Assembly: GCF_000315625.1 (NCBI RefSeq) | Contig: NW_005434503.1 | Span: 1 to 61,704 of the forward strand | Direction of reading: 5' to 3' | DNA: 61,704 nucleotides | Origin: Guillardia theta CCMP2712 | Lineage: Eukaryota > Cryptophyceae > Pyrenomonadales > Geminigeraceae | In this document: one piece after another, positions 9,046 to 21,644 of the stretch | Layout of the letters: every line of letters begins with the position of its first letter | Position numbering within the stretch: the first letter of the stretch is position 1 | Made by a program: the position numbers and the translations under genes | Notes under the pieces: generated by a model | Database searches by the model: none | What the model was told of the DNA's origin: nothing | Seen by the model: the letters and a program-made list of their open reading frames with translations, nothing else

Positions 9046-10564
9046 AAGAAATTCTCAGGTACAGTCATGACAAGAAATGAACTCTTGAAATTCAAATTTT
9101 CACAGAGGTTCATTCGCGTACATTTTGAGCAGCCATGAGCCTGTATCATTCCAGTACCAGTCAAGCATTGCTGCACTTCGACATGTTGATCCTCAGGTAG
9201 AAACTCAATCTGCAGGATTTCCTCCTAGATCTGATAGCAAGTTGCATAGATTCGATCTTCGCTTCCCCTCATAGGTGTGAAGAAGTCAGAACACTCGAAC
9301 TCTGGAAAGAAAAACCAGAAGGTGACCATTTGCTGCAACTGCTGCTTCTAATGCATGTTTTTGAAGGATCGTGGTGTCCTGACACATTTTCTGTGCAAAT
9401 ACAGCCTCAAATAGCAAGGCTCTTGTTGCTATCATTAGAATTCTATATGTGGGTACAATTTTGCTTTAAGCATGGTAAAAGAAGACGAAGATTTAGGGAA
9501 TTGATCGGGATCGTGTAAAACGATTATCGAGGCTTTGGTAGGCCAGTAGTCCATGGATGACGACTGTTGTTCGGCAGCATTACAAAGCTCCCCCATTTTT
9601 GAAGAGGTCCTTTGCAACCGTCTTCCACCTTTTCTACTTGTGTTGGCTCTTTGCCGAGAACTATCCAGACTAGCATAACTGTTAGAAACAAAATTTGGAG
9701 AAATCTGTTTGGATGTAACAGTAAAGCAATCATCTGATTTCTGTATGCTCCACCCAATTTGAGGCTGCTTGGAGAAAGCGGTACCATGATTGATCAAGCT
9801 GCTTGAAGCCAGAATGGGACTTTTCGGCAACGCGGAAACAATCGAAAACGGAAAGACGTAAAAGAGAAAAACTGCACAAAAGTCGAGCATCTCTCAGCAA
9901 TACGTAACAGCAGTGATATGATGAAGGGCAATGGTTTCCAGCTCGTCAGGATCAAATAAAACACATAGTCGAGCGTTCCAAAAATAGCTACCAAAGAGAC
10001 GCAAGAAAGATCCTGAATCAGAGGTTCAGGGTTTGGGTCGAGATCAGAAAGAAGACCGGGAAAGCAAATTTGATTCGAACATTAAGAATCATAATGCCAA
10101 ACAAGCTGTCCACGTGAAGAATGCAGTTGTCTCTACAAGATCGGGGGAGAGAAGATCGCAACGTAAAGCACTGGTTCCATGGAAAGGATCCTAAAGAACG
10201 CCACCTGGTGGGAGTAGGTGGGTTGTTATTTCTATGGGTACATTTTTTAACTTCGAATTTGACGATTAATTTTAAATTTGTGACCAGAACGAAAAGAAAT
10301 TTTATTGAGTCTTGAAGGGGGTAGGGGTACGTTATGATGTCCTCGTGCAAGGACTTGCAGGAGATTGTTACGAGATATTTCTGGACCGGAACGGTTAAAA
10401 AGCAGATTGGTATCTGCAATGAACAGGTTCTTTTTCAAGAAAACAATATTTTTATATATTGCCTCAAGATCCATGGAGATCCATCCGCTATTATCAGTAG
10501 TAGTAAAAGAAATCATCTCGATCACTACAACCAGGTGAACTTTACTCAACAATGCCATTGAACA
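9046..10564. other. Gene-poor interval
   Basis: Short ORFs only. The minus-strand frames at 9435-9890 (hydrophobic start MLDFCAVFLFYVFPF) and 9794-9994 could be exons of a small membrane or secreted protein, but no family is recognisable and no convincing splice chain was found. The plus strand up to about 9520 may still belong to the TilS-like gene. Confidence 0.4.
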
Positions 10565-12021
10565 TCAAATCGGGCAATCCGCCAAAAAGCATGGTTCAGG
10601 CACTCCAGACACACCTTCGTAAAACATCAATACAATGTGCAATTTAGACTCAAAGCTTGTAAAACGAAGCACTTTAGGATAAGCTCACCTTCGGGAAGTT
10701 TTACTGCCCAGAGTTGCCCTGCTCCTGGTTGCTCTTTTCGCTTGAAAAGATCATCAAAACTCCTGATTTCAGCATCAAAGCAGACAAACCTCTTCCTCGC
10801 TCAGCCGATGCCTTGCCGTAGTTATGTAAAGAACGCCATCCCCGATCGCACAAGATGTTGGGTTGTTAAATGGGAGATTGATCTGCACAATGATCCATTC
10901 TTACAGAAAAAAAACAAGGAGGTACTAATCAATCCAACCTCATAATCGACAGCACCATCTTCAGGTCTGTGTCGAACAACCTACGTGTGCATTTCACAGT
11001 CACACCAAAAGAAAAAAATAACATAAAAAACAAAAACACGCTCGGGCACCTTCCAATTTCCAGCCTGTGCCTCCCATAGTCCTCCTTGGTTGTCAACAGT
11101 CGCTCCGTCCGGGCCTCCTTTTTCATCCTGGCGTAAAAGAACTGAATACAAATTGAACGGCTTATCATGATTAAACCTCCGACATCTTCCAGAACGACAC
11201 TTTGTTTCTGAGTTTATCATTCGGTGAATAGTCAAATCGGAAGATCTCCTGCGTCGGTGTATCACAAAAATACATCTTGTCACCTACAAATAAAATTATG
11301 CATTGCAAGGGAATCACGAGATCACCCTCAGCGCTAAATGCGATGGTATTGGAGCATCGAAAACGATAATCGAGGATCTCCTCAAGCTCGAGGGTCTGTG
11401 CATTTAATCTCCACAAACCAGCGATGTTTTTCTTGTCTTGACGATGGTTGTTATTGTATGAACCAATCACAAAGTTTCCCTATTACAAATAAATAAGTTT
11501 TTCAAAAGCAATCGTGGTTGAAATACCTCGCGGTCGCATTTACCGTCGTTGGGTCTTGTTGGGAGCCCCTCTTCGTATGGACAGATGAGCCTTCTCTCGC
11601 TGGTTTCAAGGTTGTACCATGACAACCCGCTAGCAAAACCCATCAAGAACCCGCCAGATTTGGTGAATGCAAAGCTGCCTGCAACCTCAGGTAGATCCCA
11701 ACTCTTATAATCTTGAGAGTTTGGGTGATATCTGCACATCTTCTTGCCATTTATGTCAAGCCAGTATAAAGCCTTCTGCTCCTCGTGCCACATCGGAGCT
11801 TCACCGAGTAAATTGTCACATCGAACAACCTCTTCTGCTTGAAGTTGAGTGATTCCTCCGCCCCGGATCCTCAGCACCTCCAAGCTACCACCAACCCGAT
11901 ACGGCATGAAAGAAGCTAGCGATTTCAAGCCTCGACTTGGCGAGTGCGATGCTCCCATCATCGAGCCGCATGCATATCCCATGGCCGCGAACAAGGCCAT
12001 TATGCCTAGCGGGGAGGCCAT
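10565..12021 (-). CDS. SMP-30/gluconolactonase-like beta-propeller protein
   Basis: The N-terminus (MASPLGIMALFAAMGYACG) looks like a signal sequence, followed at about residue 50 by LRIRGGG. The mature part matches the SMP-30/gluconolactonase/LRE family block by block: LGEAPMWHEEQKALYWLDI, GSFAFTKSGGFLMGF, LPTRPNDGKCD (metal-binding N and D), IAGLWRLN, MYFCDTPTQEIFRFDY, NPTSCAIGDGVLYITTAR and the ending VSGVPEPCF. At least six short GT-AG introns join these (for example about 11523-11477 and 10781-10733); the last exon ends with TGA at 10565-10567. Members hydrolyse sugar lactones or related esters with a divalent metal. The targeting-type N-terminus suggests secretion or plastid delivery. 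An upstream frame starting at 12289 also begins with a signal-like sequence and might be an alternative first exon. Confidence 0.87.
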
Positions 12022-12583
12022 CAGGCTCTATGCTGGGCTCTATGGCTGAGCCAGCGCGATAGCTAGCGAGAGCGGCGCTGCTAGCGTGAAAATCAGCCCG
12101 CCTTGACTGCGAGACTTGCAGGCATGACCATTCCTCTGAGGATTCTTCAGTCAAAAATGACTGAAAATCAGTATCACAACACAAGACTGTGAATAAAGGT
12201 ACAACCGATATTCCCTGCAAACATGATGAGTCACACATGTACCACCCACTCAACATGACCCCCACCAACAGCATTTTCCTCGTACCCATCTGAGAGACCA
12301 GAGCGGTACCCCTCCTTCGAGACTTGATTTCGCATCATACCCCTATTGTCTATTGACCCTACCCCATAATTCCAATCACGGCTAGTAACTAATCTAGGCG
12401 AAAATGGCTTGCAGGGCTTCACAGACCGGAAGGACATATCTACTTCACCAGCTTGTCCAACTCAGAATTCTTGTTCTAGGATGTTAGATCAATTTCATTT
12501 TTACATCCACGCTCACGCCCTTCATATTCTATCAAATATTTGCTTTTGCAGCCATCATTCCGCTCCTTGTTCTCTCCACCCTG
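12022..12583. promoter_or_regulatory. Divergent intergenic region between the SMP-30-like and transporter genes
   Basis: The two genes start back to back here, so both promoters should lie in about 560 bp. I see no clear TATA box or operator. Confidence 0.4.
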
Positions 12584-15325
12584 ATGTTCAACTTTTGCTC
12601 GCAGAATCTCTCGATGTATTTTAGTGTCCTCCGCGATCTGCAGTTTTCCACTACGGACCTCTCTTTTGATGACGTGAATGTCCTTCATTTAGGTGTTTTC
12701 CTGATGTTGTTGGTTTTTCTACCTTGTATCGTTGTGCTTTTTTTCTGCCTAGGAGTGTCTAGATTGTTTGGCCTTACAGTTTGAATCATATAATGATCTT
12801 CGAAAGTGTTGTAGAGCTATCTCTACTTGTCTGTCCAAAAATATTCTAATTCTTTGCTGTTGAACTTTAGAACAGGAAACTCCAGGAAAAGATCACCGAG
12901 GGTATTTCTTTTCTATTTGCTCGTCAACTTCGATCGAATCATTGGTATCTTGGCCCTGTGCGATCTGAATCCTTCTTCGCACAGGGCACCAATTGGACAT
13001 ATATCTTTTTATTACTCGGATCAAAGCCAAAATGACCATAACAGCAGCCGAATACTCCCTGTATCTATTCTTCTTTAGCTGGTGCTGGCTTTCAGTTGCT
13101 GTCAGTGCTTTCACGGATGTGTTTGTGTTCGCAAAAGAAAGAAGAGACATTCTGACGGCTACTGAAGAATTCCGGTTAAACCCTTCAACAAGGGCGGCAG
13201 TGTACAGCTCATTTTATCTGGGTTGGTTGTTCGGGGACCCATTCTTCGGATGGATAGCTGACAAATGGGGAAGGCAAGTTATGCTGCGCACTCCTCTCAG
13301 TTTGTCATTGAAGTGATAGGCATCCTTCTGTCTACATTGCAACAGCGCTTGGCCTTATTTTTCAAGCATCATGTGCGTTGGCTGTCGGTCCATATTCTTT
13401 GTTCTCCCTGCGCCTTTTTGCAGGAGTTTGCATGGTAATTGCCTTCGTATGAGTCAACTATGTCCTACATACCTAGTCTGAATCGATTCCTTTTGCCAGG
13501 GCGGTGCAGATTTGGTTGCTTATGTACACTGTATCGAACTTTCAGGAGTGCAACAGCGAGCAACGAGCGGATCAGTGATGCAGGTTACTTGATTCTCCAT
13601 ACAAAATAACAGGGGGCATATCTGAACACTGTATAAATTAGTGTTTCTTTGCCTGCGGCTTGTGCTTAGCAGCATCTTTTGCTGTAGTATTCCCAGATTG
13701 GCGCCAAGTAAGTCCATTTCTGCTGCTGCTACATGATTGTTGACAACAATGTACAGCTGTATTTCGTTGCAGCTCTGCCCACAGCACTTTTCATAGTGCT
13801 ATTCATCATTCAGCGTTCATCAATCACTTATTGATTTGCATCAGATTTCATGGTGGTGGATTCCGGAATCACCCAAATGGCTAGCAAATCAATTGAGTAA
13901 TATATTACTTGAATCCAATCTTTTACTTTGATTTTTGCTTTCCTCCATTTAATAGAGCAAACAGGGAGTGGGAAACTGAAGGGCGGAGAAAAGTTGCAAC
14001 ATTCTGTGAGATTATCATGTTTTCTCAAATAATTTCTTTTGGATCAAGTTACTTGTAATTCATTTCAAACAGAAAGCTGAGACTGCTGATCAGCACAGAG
14101 CTTTGCTTCATGTTACGGTGAAATTGTTCACGATATCATGTGTCATAATAGTAGATTGACGCTTCACTTGTCATTAACAGGAGGAAGCTGGACAAGTTGT
14201 TGGTGATGGTGGTAGTGAGGATGAGAAGGGACACAGAAATCAAACAGAAAACGGGGACAAAGAGTTCACGTACAGCATGCTTTTGAAGGCAAGTTATTTT
14301 GGGATGGATACTTCCAAGTCATGCCATTGCAGGATTCGGATACAAGTCAGCTGCTCATGACTGTCTGAAAACAAAATTTCTTAGACGTGCGTGATATGAT
14401 GCAGGTATGTGTAGTCTGGCTTATTGGAGGATTTGTGTATTATGGAATTACTCTGAGTGCCGGGAGCATTTCTAAGGAGGTAAATGAAAAATTTTCTGTT
14501 CTACAATCTCAAAATTCATAGATACACTTGAACATGTTCCTTATGGGCCTGGTTGAAATTCCTGCCTACGTGCTTTCGAGGTCAAACCATTCCTTCTGTG
14601 TACATACCTTTACGAAATTTCTCAAGGTACCTCGCGGACACAGCGGGAAGAAAATCTTCTTATATCAGTCTTACGCTCTTGGCTGGTAGAGCAGAGAACT
14701 TTGTGACTGACTTAACAATGATCTTTTTTCAAGCATTCTTCTGTCTGGTTTCCTGGTCGTATCCCCGAAAAGGAGGGAGATTACTATTTGCGCTTGTTGG
14801 GAAGATCTTTGTTAGCTCATGCAGTTAGTCTGGCATGTGTTAACACCACTTCAGGCTTCTGGCGCTTTTTCATTGGTGTGGATGTGGTCGCCTGAGATTT
14901 TTCCGACAGGTGCAAGGTAATTTCAGGACTCAGATGTTTATGAAGCTTAGATTTCTTCAGGTCCTTAACGACTGCGATTGGGAGCCAAGCAGCACGTGTT
15001 GGGTCCATCCTCGCACCATACGTTCGACACAGCGGAAGACATTTGAACACTCTTTCTAATACAAAAATTCAGGTTGTTGTTCTCATGTCTGAAATGGAGA
15101 GCACAGTCGACGGCTCAGGTTGCATACTTGATGCAATTCCATGTGCACGCAGGGTAAAAATCAATGCAGGAGTGAGTCATCCACCTCTGCCCCAACCGGT
15201 TTCATTGAATTCTTTCCGCACATTGATTCATTTAAAACAATTTGCAGATATTTGCTGCCGTTGGCTGCATCAGTGCGCTGGTTGCATGCTTCCTTCCCGA
15301 AACAGTCGGGGTGGAAATGATATAA
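12584..15325 (+). CDS. SLC22/organic cation-type major facilitator transporter
   Basis: Many small exons spell an OCT/SV2-like MFS protein. They include LSFDDVNVLHLGVFLML (first membrane segment; FDDV is typical of SLC22 N-termini), TEEFRLN, GWLFGDPFFGWIADKWGRQ (the loop 2-3 motif), an exon with PDWRQ, WWWIPESPKWLANQ, an acidic cytosolic loop (14181-14289), YYGITLSAGSISKE, MGLVEIPAYVLSRYLADTAGRKS, WMWSPEIFPTGARSL, AARVGSILAPYVR and CFLPETVGVEMI, ending with TAA at 15323-15325. About ten introns of 40-110 nt are needed. It is a plasma or organellar membrane transporter, probably for organic ions or sugars; the substrate cannot be told. The extracellular loop after the first helix is much shorter than in animal SLC22, and the first exon is the least certain. 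Confidence 0.83.
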
Positions 15326-15905
15326 ACATTCAGTCTCCAAGAATTGGCCAGCCTTACTTGGAGTCAAACTCAACGGCGTACTCGCAGCGGGAGATCACTT
15401 AGTTCAATCATTATGTTGTCAGGAAAGGGCTTTTCGGCGGTGGCGCACAGTCGCTTCAGTGATAATGGCCTCTGACAAATATGCTCCGGCCAAGTGATGG
15501 TCCGCAGTCACTGTTGACACACCACACGGTGCTTTGTAAGGCCGCTCGACTGGCGAGCTGTGTGGGCCATCCCACAAATCTAAGAATGTTGGCTGGCACG
15601 CAGCCCGCCGCCAGTCACGATAGCCAACCAGTAAGTTGAGTCACTTGCACGACCATCCTGTGCTGGAGTACTTGTGTACGTCAACGTCCGCGGTCCATGT
15701 TTGACTAGATCTCGCCATACCTTGATTAGACCGAATCCTATGGCCTTGGCTATGGCTTTTGGCCAAGGAACCAGTGCCGAGTGGGGAAGCAGGCGGCCCA
15801 AAAACCGTCCGGGATTGAATCATACACGTTGGTTGATCCATGAGTCGAAAAGAATATACTGAGGGAAAAAAAGTCTTTGGAGTCCTGCTGTTCTTTAACA
15901 GTTTC
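15326..15905. other. Intergenic, no gene seen
   Basis: Tail-to-tail spacer between the transporter and the ankyrin gene. Short ORFs on both strands have no recognisable features. Confidence 0.5.
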
Positions 15906-17126
15906 TTACGCTATTTCTCGCCGTCTTTCAATCCTAGCTTGGAAGGGTCGAAACTCAGATGCTAGCAGCCTCTTTGAAATTTTTTGCCGAAGTTTGATGA
16001 AGTGGAGCAAGATAGCATATCCCTTGCGATTCACCAACAAGAACTGTCGAAGCTCCGTCATGGACATGCATTCTAAAATTTGAGCAAGAACACCCCCTGG
16101 AAGGTGATCACATAATCTGCATCCCGAAGCTTGAAGCTGACTGACAAAGGTTTCTGTCTGAGAAATCAAATATGTCCTAAGTTGCTCATGTGTGCACAAA
16201 ACATATTCCTTTCTCGCAAATGCACGCACCATACATTCTGCCATGCAAATTGCGTTCTCAGAGCTCTCCTGGACTGTCTTGAAGCACACTAAATGTAGTT
16301 CTGTTTCCATGGATGAGAATTTGGCTTCTTTGTTAAAAAAAAGGGATCTGACATTATCCACTAGCCTTGGATCTAGCCTGCCGCGACTGAGACTGCATAA
16401 TACTTCAAGTTTCAATTTCTTCTTGTTGAGAGACATCCGGTTGGACCGCTTATGGCACTCACAATCAATCCAAGATCTCAGAAAGGATTGAAAAAGATTG
16501 AATTTGTCATGATCAGTCTGAGATACAATGTTTTCATGACAAAAGTGAATTGTTTTGATGAAAGGATTGCATCCTCCCTCGAGCAGATCAAAAATGAGGT
16601 CTGCTGAAGTACACGGAGGTAAAATACTCAGAACATTGGTATCCTGACCACCAGTTAGCGGACTAAGGCGAGGAAGAGATTCGTTGGGATCCGCGCCTTC
16701 ATCTAAAAGCCTTTTAATGATTGTGGTTGTGTGGTTGTTGAGGAGCAGACTCTGAGTATCTCGGTAAACGCAACATGCAGCAAGGTGAAGGACGCTTCCG
16801 ATTTCCCTTCCTTGCTTCGACAAGTCAAGCGTATACCAAACCTTGTTATTCTCATTCTCAGCTTCTGCAAAAAATTTGTGATACTTAAAAAAACATTCGA
16901 CGATTGAGGAATCTTTTTGAAGAATAGCCATTGCAAGAGCAGATGTTCCAGCTGATTCACAAATTACATTAGGGTTCGCGTTGCACCTCAAGAGTGCCTC
17001 GACTTCTTCCAGTTTACCATCGATCACAGCTTGATGAAGAGGTAATCTAGAGCGGTATTGTACCTTTTGTATAGCATTTCGAGGTCGTTGGGTTCCAGGA
17101 AGCACTAAGTCGAATGTTCTTACCAT
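15906..17126 (-). CDS. Ankyrin-repeat protein with F-box-like C-terminal motif
   Basis: A single 406-aa ORF. Ankyrin-like repeats are visible at about residues 28-60 (LPLHQAVIDGKLEEVEALL, ANPN) and 108-150 (VLHLAACC, IIKRLLDEGADPNE), with a weaker unit at about 165-190 (LIFDLLEGGCNPF). Near residue 340 a segment LPGGVLAQILECMSMTELRQ resembles an F-box: a Leu-Pro start, then hydrophobics and an LVNR-type end. Ankyrin plus F-box proteins can be substrate adaptors of SCF ubiquitin ligases; that role is an inference from a weak match. No intron is needed, unlike most neighbours. Confidence 0.75.
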   Translation of the reverse strand: MVRTFDLVLPGTQRPRNAIQKVQYRSRLPLHQAVIDGKLEEVEALLRCNANPNVICESAGTSALAMAILQKDSSIVECFFKYHKFFAEAENENNKVWYTLDLSKQGREIGSVLHLAACCVYRDTQSLLLNNHTTTIIKRLLDEGADPNESLPRLSPLTGGQDTNVLSILPPCTSADLIFDLLEGGCNPFIKTIHFCHENIVSQTDHDKFNLFQSFLRSWIDCECHKRSNRMSLNKKKLKLEVLCSLSRGRLDPRLVDNVRSLFFNKEAKFSSMETELHLVCFKTVQESSENAICMAECMVRAFARKEYVLCTHEQLRTYLISQTETFVSQLQASGCRLCDHLPGGVLAQILECMSMTELRQFLLVNRKGYAILLHFIKLRQKISKRLLASEFRPFQARIERRREIA

Positions 17127-18020
17127 GCCTGTGTCAACGTATTGTTGAGAGACGTGGATTTGACCAGGATCGGATGTTCCAAGATGAATTCAAGCCAGGA
17201 CTTCGAACTATCTCTTCATAACACACCTGATAATAACATTTTCAGAGTGCATTCATGTTATATCAAACCAGAAAATTGATCAAAGACAATTGAACATTGT
17301 TCACAATCATTTTGACGCTTCCATTTCTTTCGTGAGATTCCTACAAGGTGAAATGCTTGATCTCGTTGCTGCTTTCATAGCTCTCTCGTTGTATCTTTTG
17401 CTTTCTCGTTTTATCTTCTTCCCTTTACCAACCTTAACCTCTCCCTATCCTTCCATTCCCGTCCTTCGAAAGTCTCGATGACTCTTGCCCTCTTGGGGCT
17501 CCGATCCGCCTTCCCACCCCGAGACCCTACCCTTCCCCTTCGAATACCCCTCTATCAATCATCATACCTTACTCATTTGAAATTTTATTTCAAGAATACT
17601 AGGCTGAGACTTGAAATCTTCCAATAGGATTATAAATTATGAGATTTTATTTCACAGTACCCATCTCCTACATCACTCAAACCTTGAGTCGCAATTGACC
17701 TTCACCCCCTACCCCCACAGATTTCGGATCGTTGCGGTATTGCGCCGCCCTACAGATCCTCGTGCCCTATACTACACCCCGACGACATAAATACAACCCC
17801 TACACCACCCCCGGGAAAATATGTAGTGAGTACCCCACCCTCCTCCTTCATAGCGACTATGTTCCGATTCCGGGCTGTCTTTCTTTTTTTGGTTGGTCCC
17901 TGAAAACACACGAAATCAGGGACAGAACAGCCTCAAGAGTCGTTCGGCACCTCGGGTCGTTTCGAATGAGAGGGGAAGGGTGGGCACCGGCAGAAGCACG
18001 ATCACATTGATCCCGGATAA
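17127..18020. other. Intergenic, pyrimidine-rich, no gene seen
   Basis: AT-rich to C-rich spacer upstream of the ankyrin gene and left of a GC island. ORFs are short and compositional. Confidence 0.5.
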
Positions 18021-18960
18021 GATCAGACTGTCACGGTCCGGCCGGGCCGCCGGGGCTCAGCGTCGATCGGCGCGGCCCGGCCGCCGGCGGACTCCCGACC
18101 GTCCACTCTGAGCCTTTACTCAAAGTTAAGTTAAAAATCAGTACGAGGACAATCAGGAGAGTCGAGGAGGCTTGCCCCTGACACTGTCGCACAGGCCAAA
18201 CGGCGAGACTTGAAGAGAAAAGACAGCGAGAACCAAACCGTCCAATCCTGCCAACTGCTGTCCCCCAAACTTAACTGATACCTTCACTTAACTGCGCGCT
18301 GGACAAGAGCCCGGCCGCCGGGGGCCGGGGCCCACTGAGCCGGGCCCGAGCGGCAGGGCCCCCGGATGCACGGTCAGCCGTGCGACCGTCTTCACTGACT
18401 CCGGGAGCCTCAGCGGGAGTCTGACGCCGGTCCGGCCGGGGCCACGGCGGCCGCCGGTACCGTCGTACCGACCCGGGCCGGCGGACTCCGGGACCCGGGG
18501 TCGGATCCCCGGGGCCGGCCCGCCGCACCGGGTACGGTCGGACGCCACCGTGGCACTGGGCAACGGTCGGCGACCCGGCGGTCCGCCGGACCCGTCCGGA
18601 GAGTCCGACCGTACTCGCCGTGCGTGCCAGACGGTGGGCCGCACGCCGGGGCCGCCGGGCCGGGGGGCCCCTGCGCGGCCGCTGAGAGTCCCGAGTACCG
18701 GGTCCGCGGCCGCCCGGGCCCGGCGGCGGCTGTGCGGCAGTGCCGCTGTGCGGCAGTCACCGGTGACCGGGCCGGGCCCGGGCCCACGGCTCACGGCGGG
18801 TCCGATCACCGGCGGATTTCGTCGGAGTGCAACTCCGACACTGGCAGGCTGAGTCAGTGCCCGGCCGCCCCGGGGCGCGGGCCGGCGGCTCAGTGCCCCG
18901 GGGGCGGGGGCCGGGGCCGCCGGGCCGGTCCGATCACCGGTCACTGAACCGGGAACGGTC
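18020..18960. repeat. GC-rich island, copy 1
   Basis: Two very GC-rich parts (about 18025-18110 and 18295-18960, dense in CCGG, GGCCC and CGGCC words) flank an ordinary-GC core (about 18111-18290). The core carries TCAAAGTTAAGTTAAAAATC, then CAGTACGAGGACAATCAGGA and TGTCGCACAGGCC. The same words recur near 41.9 kb and 54.8-55.1 kb. ORFs across the island have no domain and follow composition. Confidence 0.8.
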
Positions 18961-19179
18961 AATTAATTTTTTTCGGCTAAAAAACTTTGAAGGCTCTATA
19001 AAGAGAGACTTGAAAATCAAGTTGTATCGGACTGGAAATTTTGACAGATGATGACCGATCGAAGGCTGACCGTCTGAGAGAGCAACGGGGGCCGGGCCGG
19101 GAGGGGGGGGGCAGACAACAGACAGACAGACAGACAGACCGTACAGACAGTGACCGTACTGAGACAGTGAGAGGCGCGG

Positions 19180-19278
<99 letters not shown>

Positions 19279-19571
19279 CCGGGCAGTGAAAGGAAGTGAG
19301 AGGCACTGACAGACAGACAGACAGACAGGCACGCAGACAGGCAGGCAGGCAGGCAGCCTGCAGGCAGGCAGGCAGGCAGGCAGACAGACAGACAGGCACT
19401 GGCAGGGCGACTGACTCACTGACTGAGAGAGATAGACTGAGACTGAGACTGAGTGAAAGAAGGACAGAGACGGTGACATACGCAGTGAGATAGAGACAGA
19501 GACAGAGACAGAGATTTTCGCACAAGCATTAATAGAAACTGATTATTTGTTCAGAGTGGGATACATTTCAC
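18961..19571. repeat. AT-rich edge and CAGA/AGGC microsatellites
   Basis: An AT-rich border (18961-19020) leads into (CAGA)n at about 19112-19140, a pure (AGGC)n run at about 19178-19277, mixed AGGC/CAGA repeats to 19395 and GAGACA-type repeats to 19515. Cys/Pro-rich ORFs across it are translations of the repeats. Confidence 0.9.
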
Positions 19572-21644
19572 ATGCTGAGAGCATTGATCAAGACACTCCT
19601 ATGGACTCTGTTTTTGTTCTCCGTTGGAATCGATTCAAACGATGGTGTGAAAGCAGGACGTGAAAAAGAGCACTGCTTGATCGATGTATTCGAGGTGACA
19701 CTGTATAACGAAGCGTTGTTAACTCTCAATCTGTCTTTATGCTTTGGAATTCTTTACTTCAGATGACTTTCTTCAATACTAGGACGAGCTGGGAATAATT
19801 GATCTTGACTTCTCAACTATAATGGCGCCTATGAATCCTTGCTGTGGAGGTCTGTCTCACTTTCTGCGCGTGATCGAATCATATGGTTATAATCCAAACG
19901 AAGGCATACAAGAATTTCTTAAGCTGGCCCAAGCCTCATCTCAACCATGGAAGTATCAGGGGAGGCGTCGATGGTATAAGGGGTGGCCAGGGGAAGATTG
20001 TCACGCTGTTTGTGACAATAACGGCGAGGTGACCAAATGTTGAACATCAGTCTCATATCACATCATTTCCAAACTGCCCCTGTACAGCCCCGCCGGCTTC
20101 GCACCGGCATCTCTTTCCGCTCCTTACTTTCTTTGATTTAGATATGCGACGATAATGTCACTGCAGCAAGCCTTGAGGTGACAACTTGTAGAGATGTCCA
20201 TCCGCATGACTCGATCTACAACACCAGGACCGAATGCTTCAGTCAGCACTTGCGCTATATGAAGGTGATTCAAATTGCACCTTTATCAATAAATATGGTT
20301 TGCATCAGAATGCCATCAATTGTCATCGATCTCGATGGAATCATTGCTTCCAGCGATTCTTCATGGTGAAGGTTGCACATGAAACTTTGACAATCAATCG
20401 CTAGATTTCATGAAAACTGCAGAGTGTGCGATCCGAACTGCGCAAAGTGACACAGTAAAGGTATTACTGCCACTCAAGTTTCTCCGCCACATGACCCTTC
20501 TCCCTATGACTTAGATTTCCTGTTCCGCTTTCCAAAACAACGCAAGCCGATGGTGTCCATGCAAACTTGGAGAAGGAGACTGGAAAGTAGTAGAGAAGGA
20601 AGTTGAGGTAGGAACGAAAAAGATTCTTGCGTTGATGACTCACTTTGATTGTTAATTTATAGATGAATGGCTGCATTCAAGCTATCAAAGCCATGAATTT
20701 AGAGGTTGAAAGAAGGATTTTGAGGTTTTGCTCTGCGTTGATGGGTATGGAATCACAAATGATCCAGAAAAGAGCATGAAAGACAGATGAATGATCGACC
20801 ACAATCAGAAAATCATGATGCTGAAGAAACCTCTTCAGACTCAGAGCACGATGCCCAAAATCCATCGACAAGCGGGAAGCATTCTACCAAGACAGGTTTT
20901 GTGATCATGCGGAACTTGACTGATCTACCACTCACAGATGCCCTCAAACAAAGAATGCAAGATGCGTACACTAAGTCATTCGAACAATTCAAACTCAAGA
21001 GGGTAGCTCATACGTTGCTGCTTGCAACACATTTAATTTGTTGAAATTTTGCAGGCAGGTAGTGCAGACTACAACAAAACAGAAGAAGAATACTTCACAA
21101 CTTTGTACTGTAGTTGAGTGGTACGGTTTTCTCTCACGCGGAGTTTGTCAGGTACAGAAAGTATGAGGAAGAATTGAAAAGCATTGAGGATAGGCCCACG
21201 CATTTTCGCTACTTCAACTGGCTTTTCAAACCACAGCGCATGACTCCAACCGCGGATACCACAAGTCAGCCATCATCAGCATCGCAAGAAGACAAAGGCA
21301 GCCAAGACTTGTCGTACAGGACTGCAGAGAAAATGAGGTACAGACCCTTCTCTGTCCATTCTGTTTCACAAATGTTCGAAACAAGACAGGAGATAGAAGA
21401 GAGCAACATTCTCATGCGCGAGCGCTCCGGCATTCAACACCCTTCAGCACTGGGCTGTGAAGGTGAGAACCTTCAATTTGATTCAAGTATGAACATTGAA
21501 GCAGCTCCTGCAATGATTGATTTCACGGCACATGAGCACAAGCATATGCTACAGGAGGAAACCTTTCGACAACACAAGGAGGTGAAATGGAAACAAGACT
21601 CGCAAGCTGATGAAGAATACAATTTTTGGCGTTATGATTGGTAA
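19572..21644 (+). CDS. Unrecognised secreted multi-exon protein
   Basis: The first exon starts MLRALIKTLLWTLFLFSVG, a good signal peptide. Likely later exons encode LGIIDLDFSTIMAPMNPCC with several Cys (19787-20030), ICDDNVTAASLE, TTCRDVHPHDSIYNTRTEC (20178-20263) and MNGCIQAIKAMNLE. They continue with an acidic Ser-rich piece (20787-21003) and an open frame to 21644 rich in Glu, Arg and His. I recognise no family. The Cys-rich front half suggests a disulphide-bonded extracellular or luminal domain. Exon joins are tentative and the last third could be a separate gene. Confidence 0.5.

Noticed and set aside
18271-18962. Pro/Arg/Gly-rich ORFs in the GC islands
   Set aside because: All frames are open because stop codons are rare in such GC-rich DNA; no motif or codon signal.
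18934-19525. Cys/Ala/Pro repeat protein
   Set aside because: Pure translation of AGGC and CAGA microsatellites, open in several frames.
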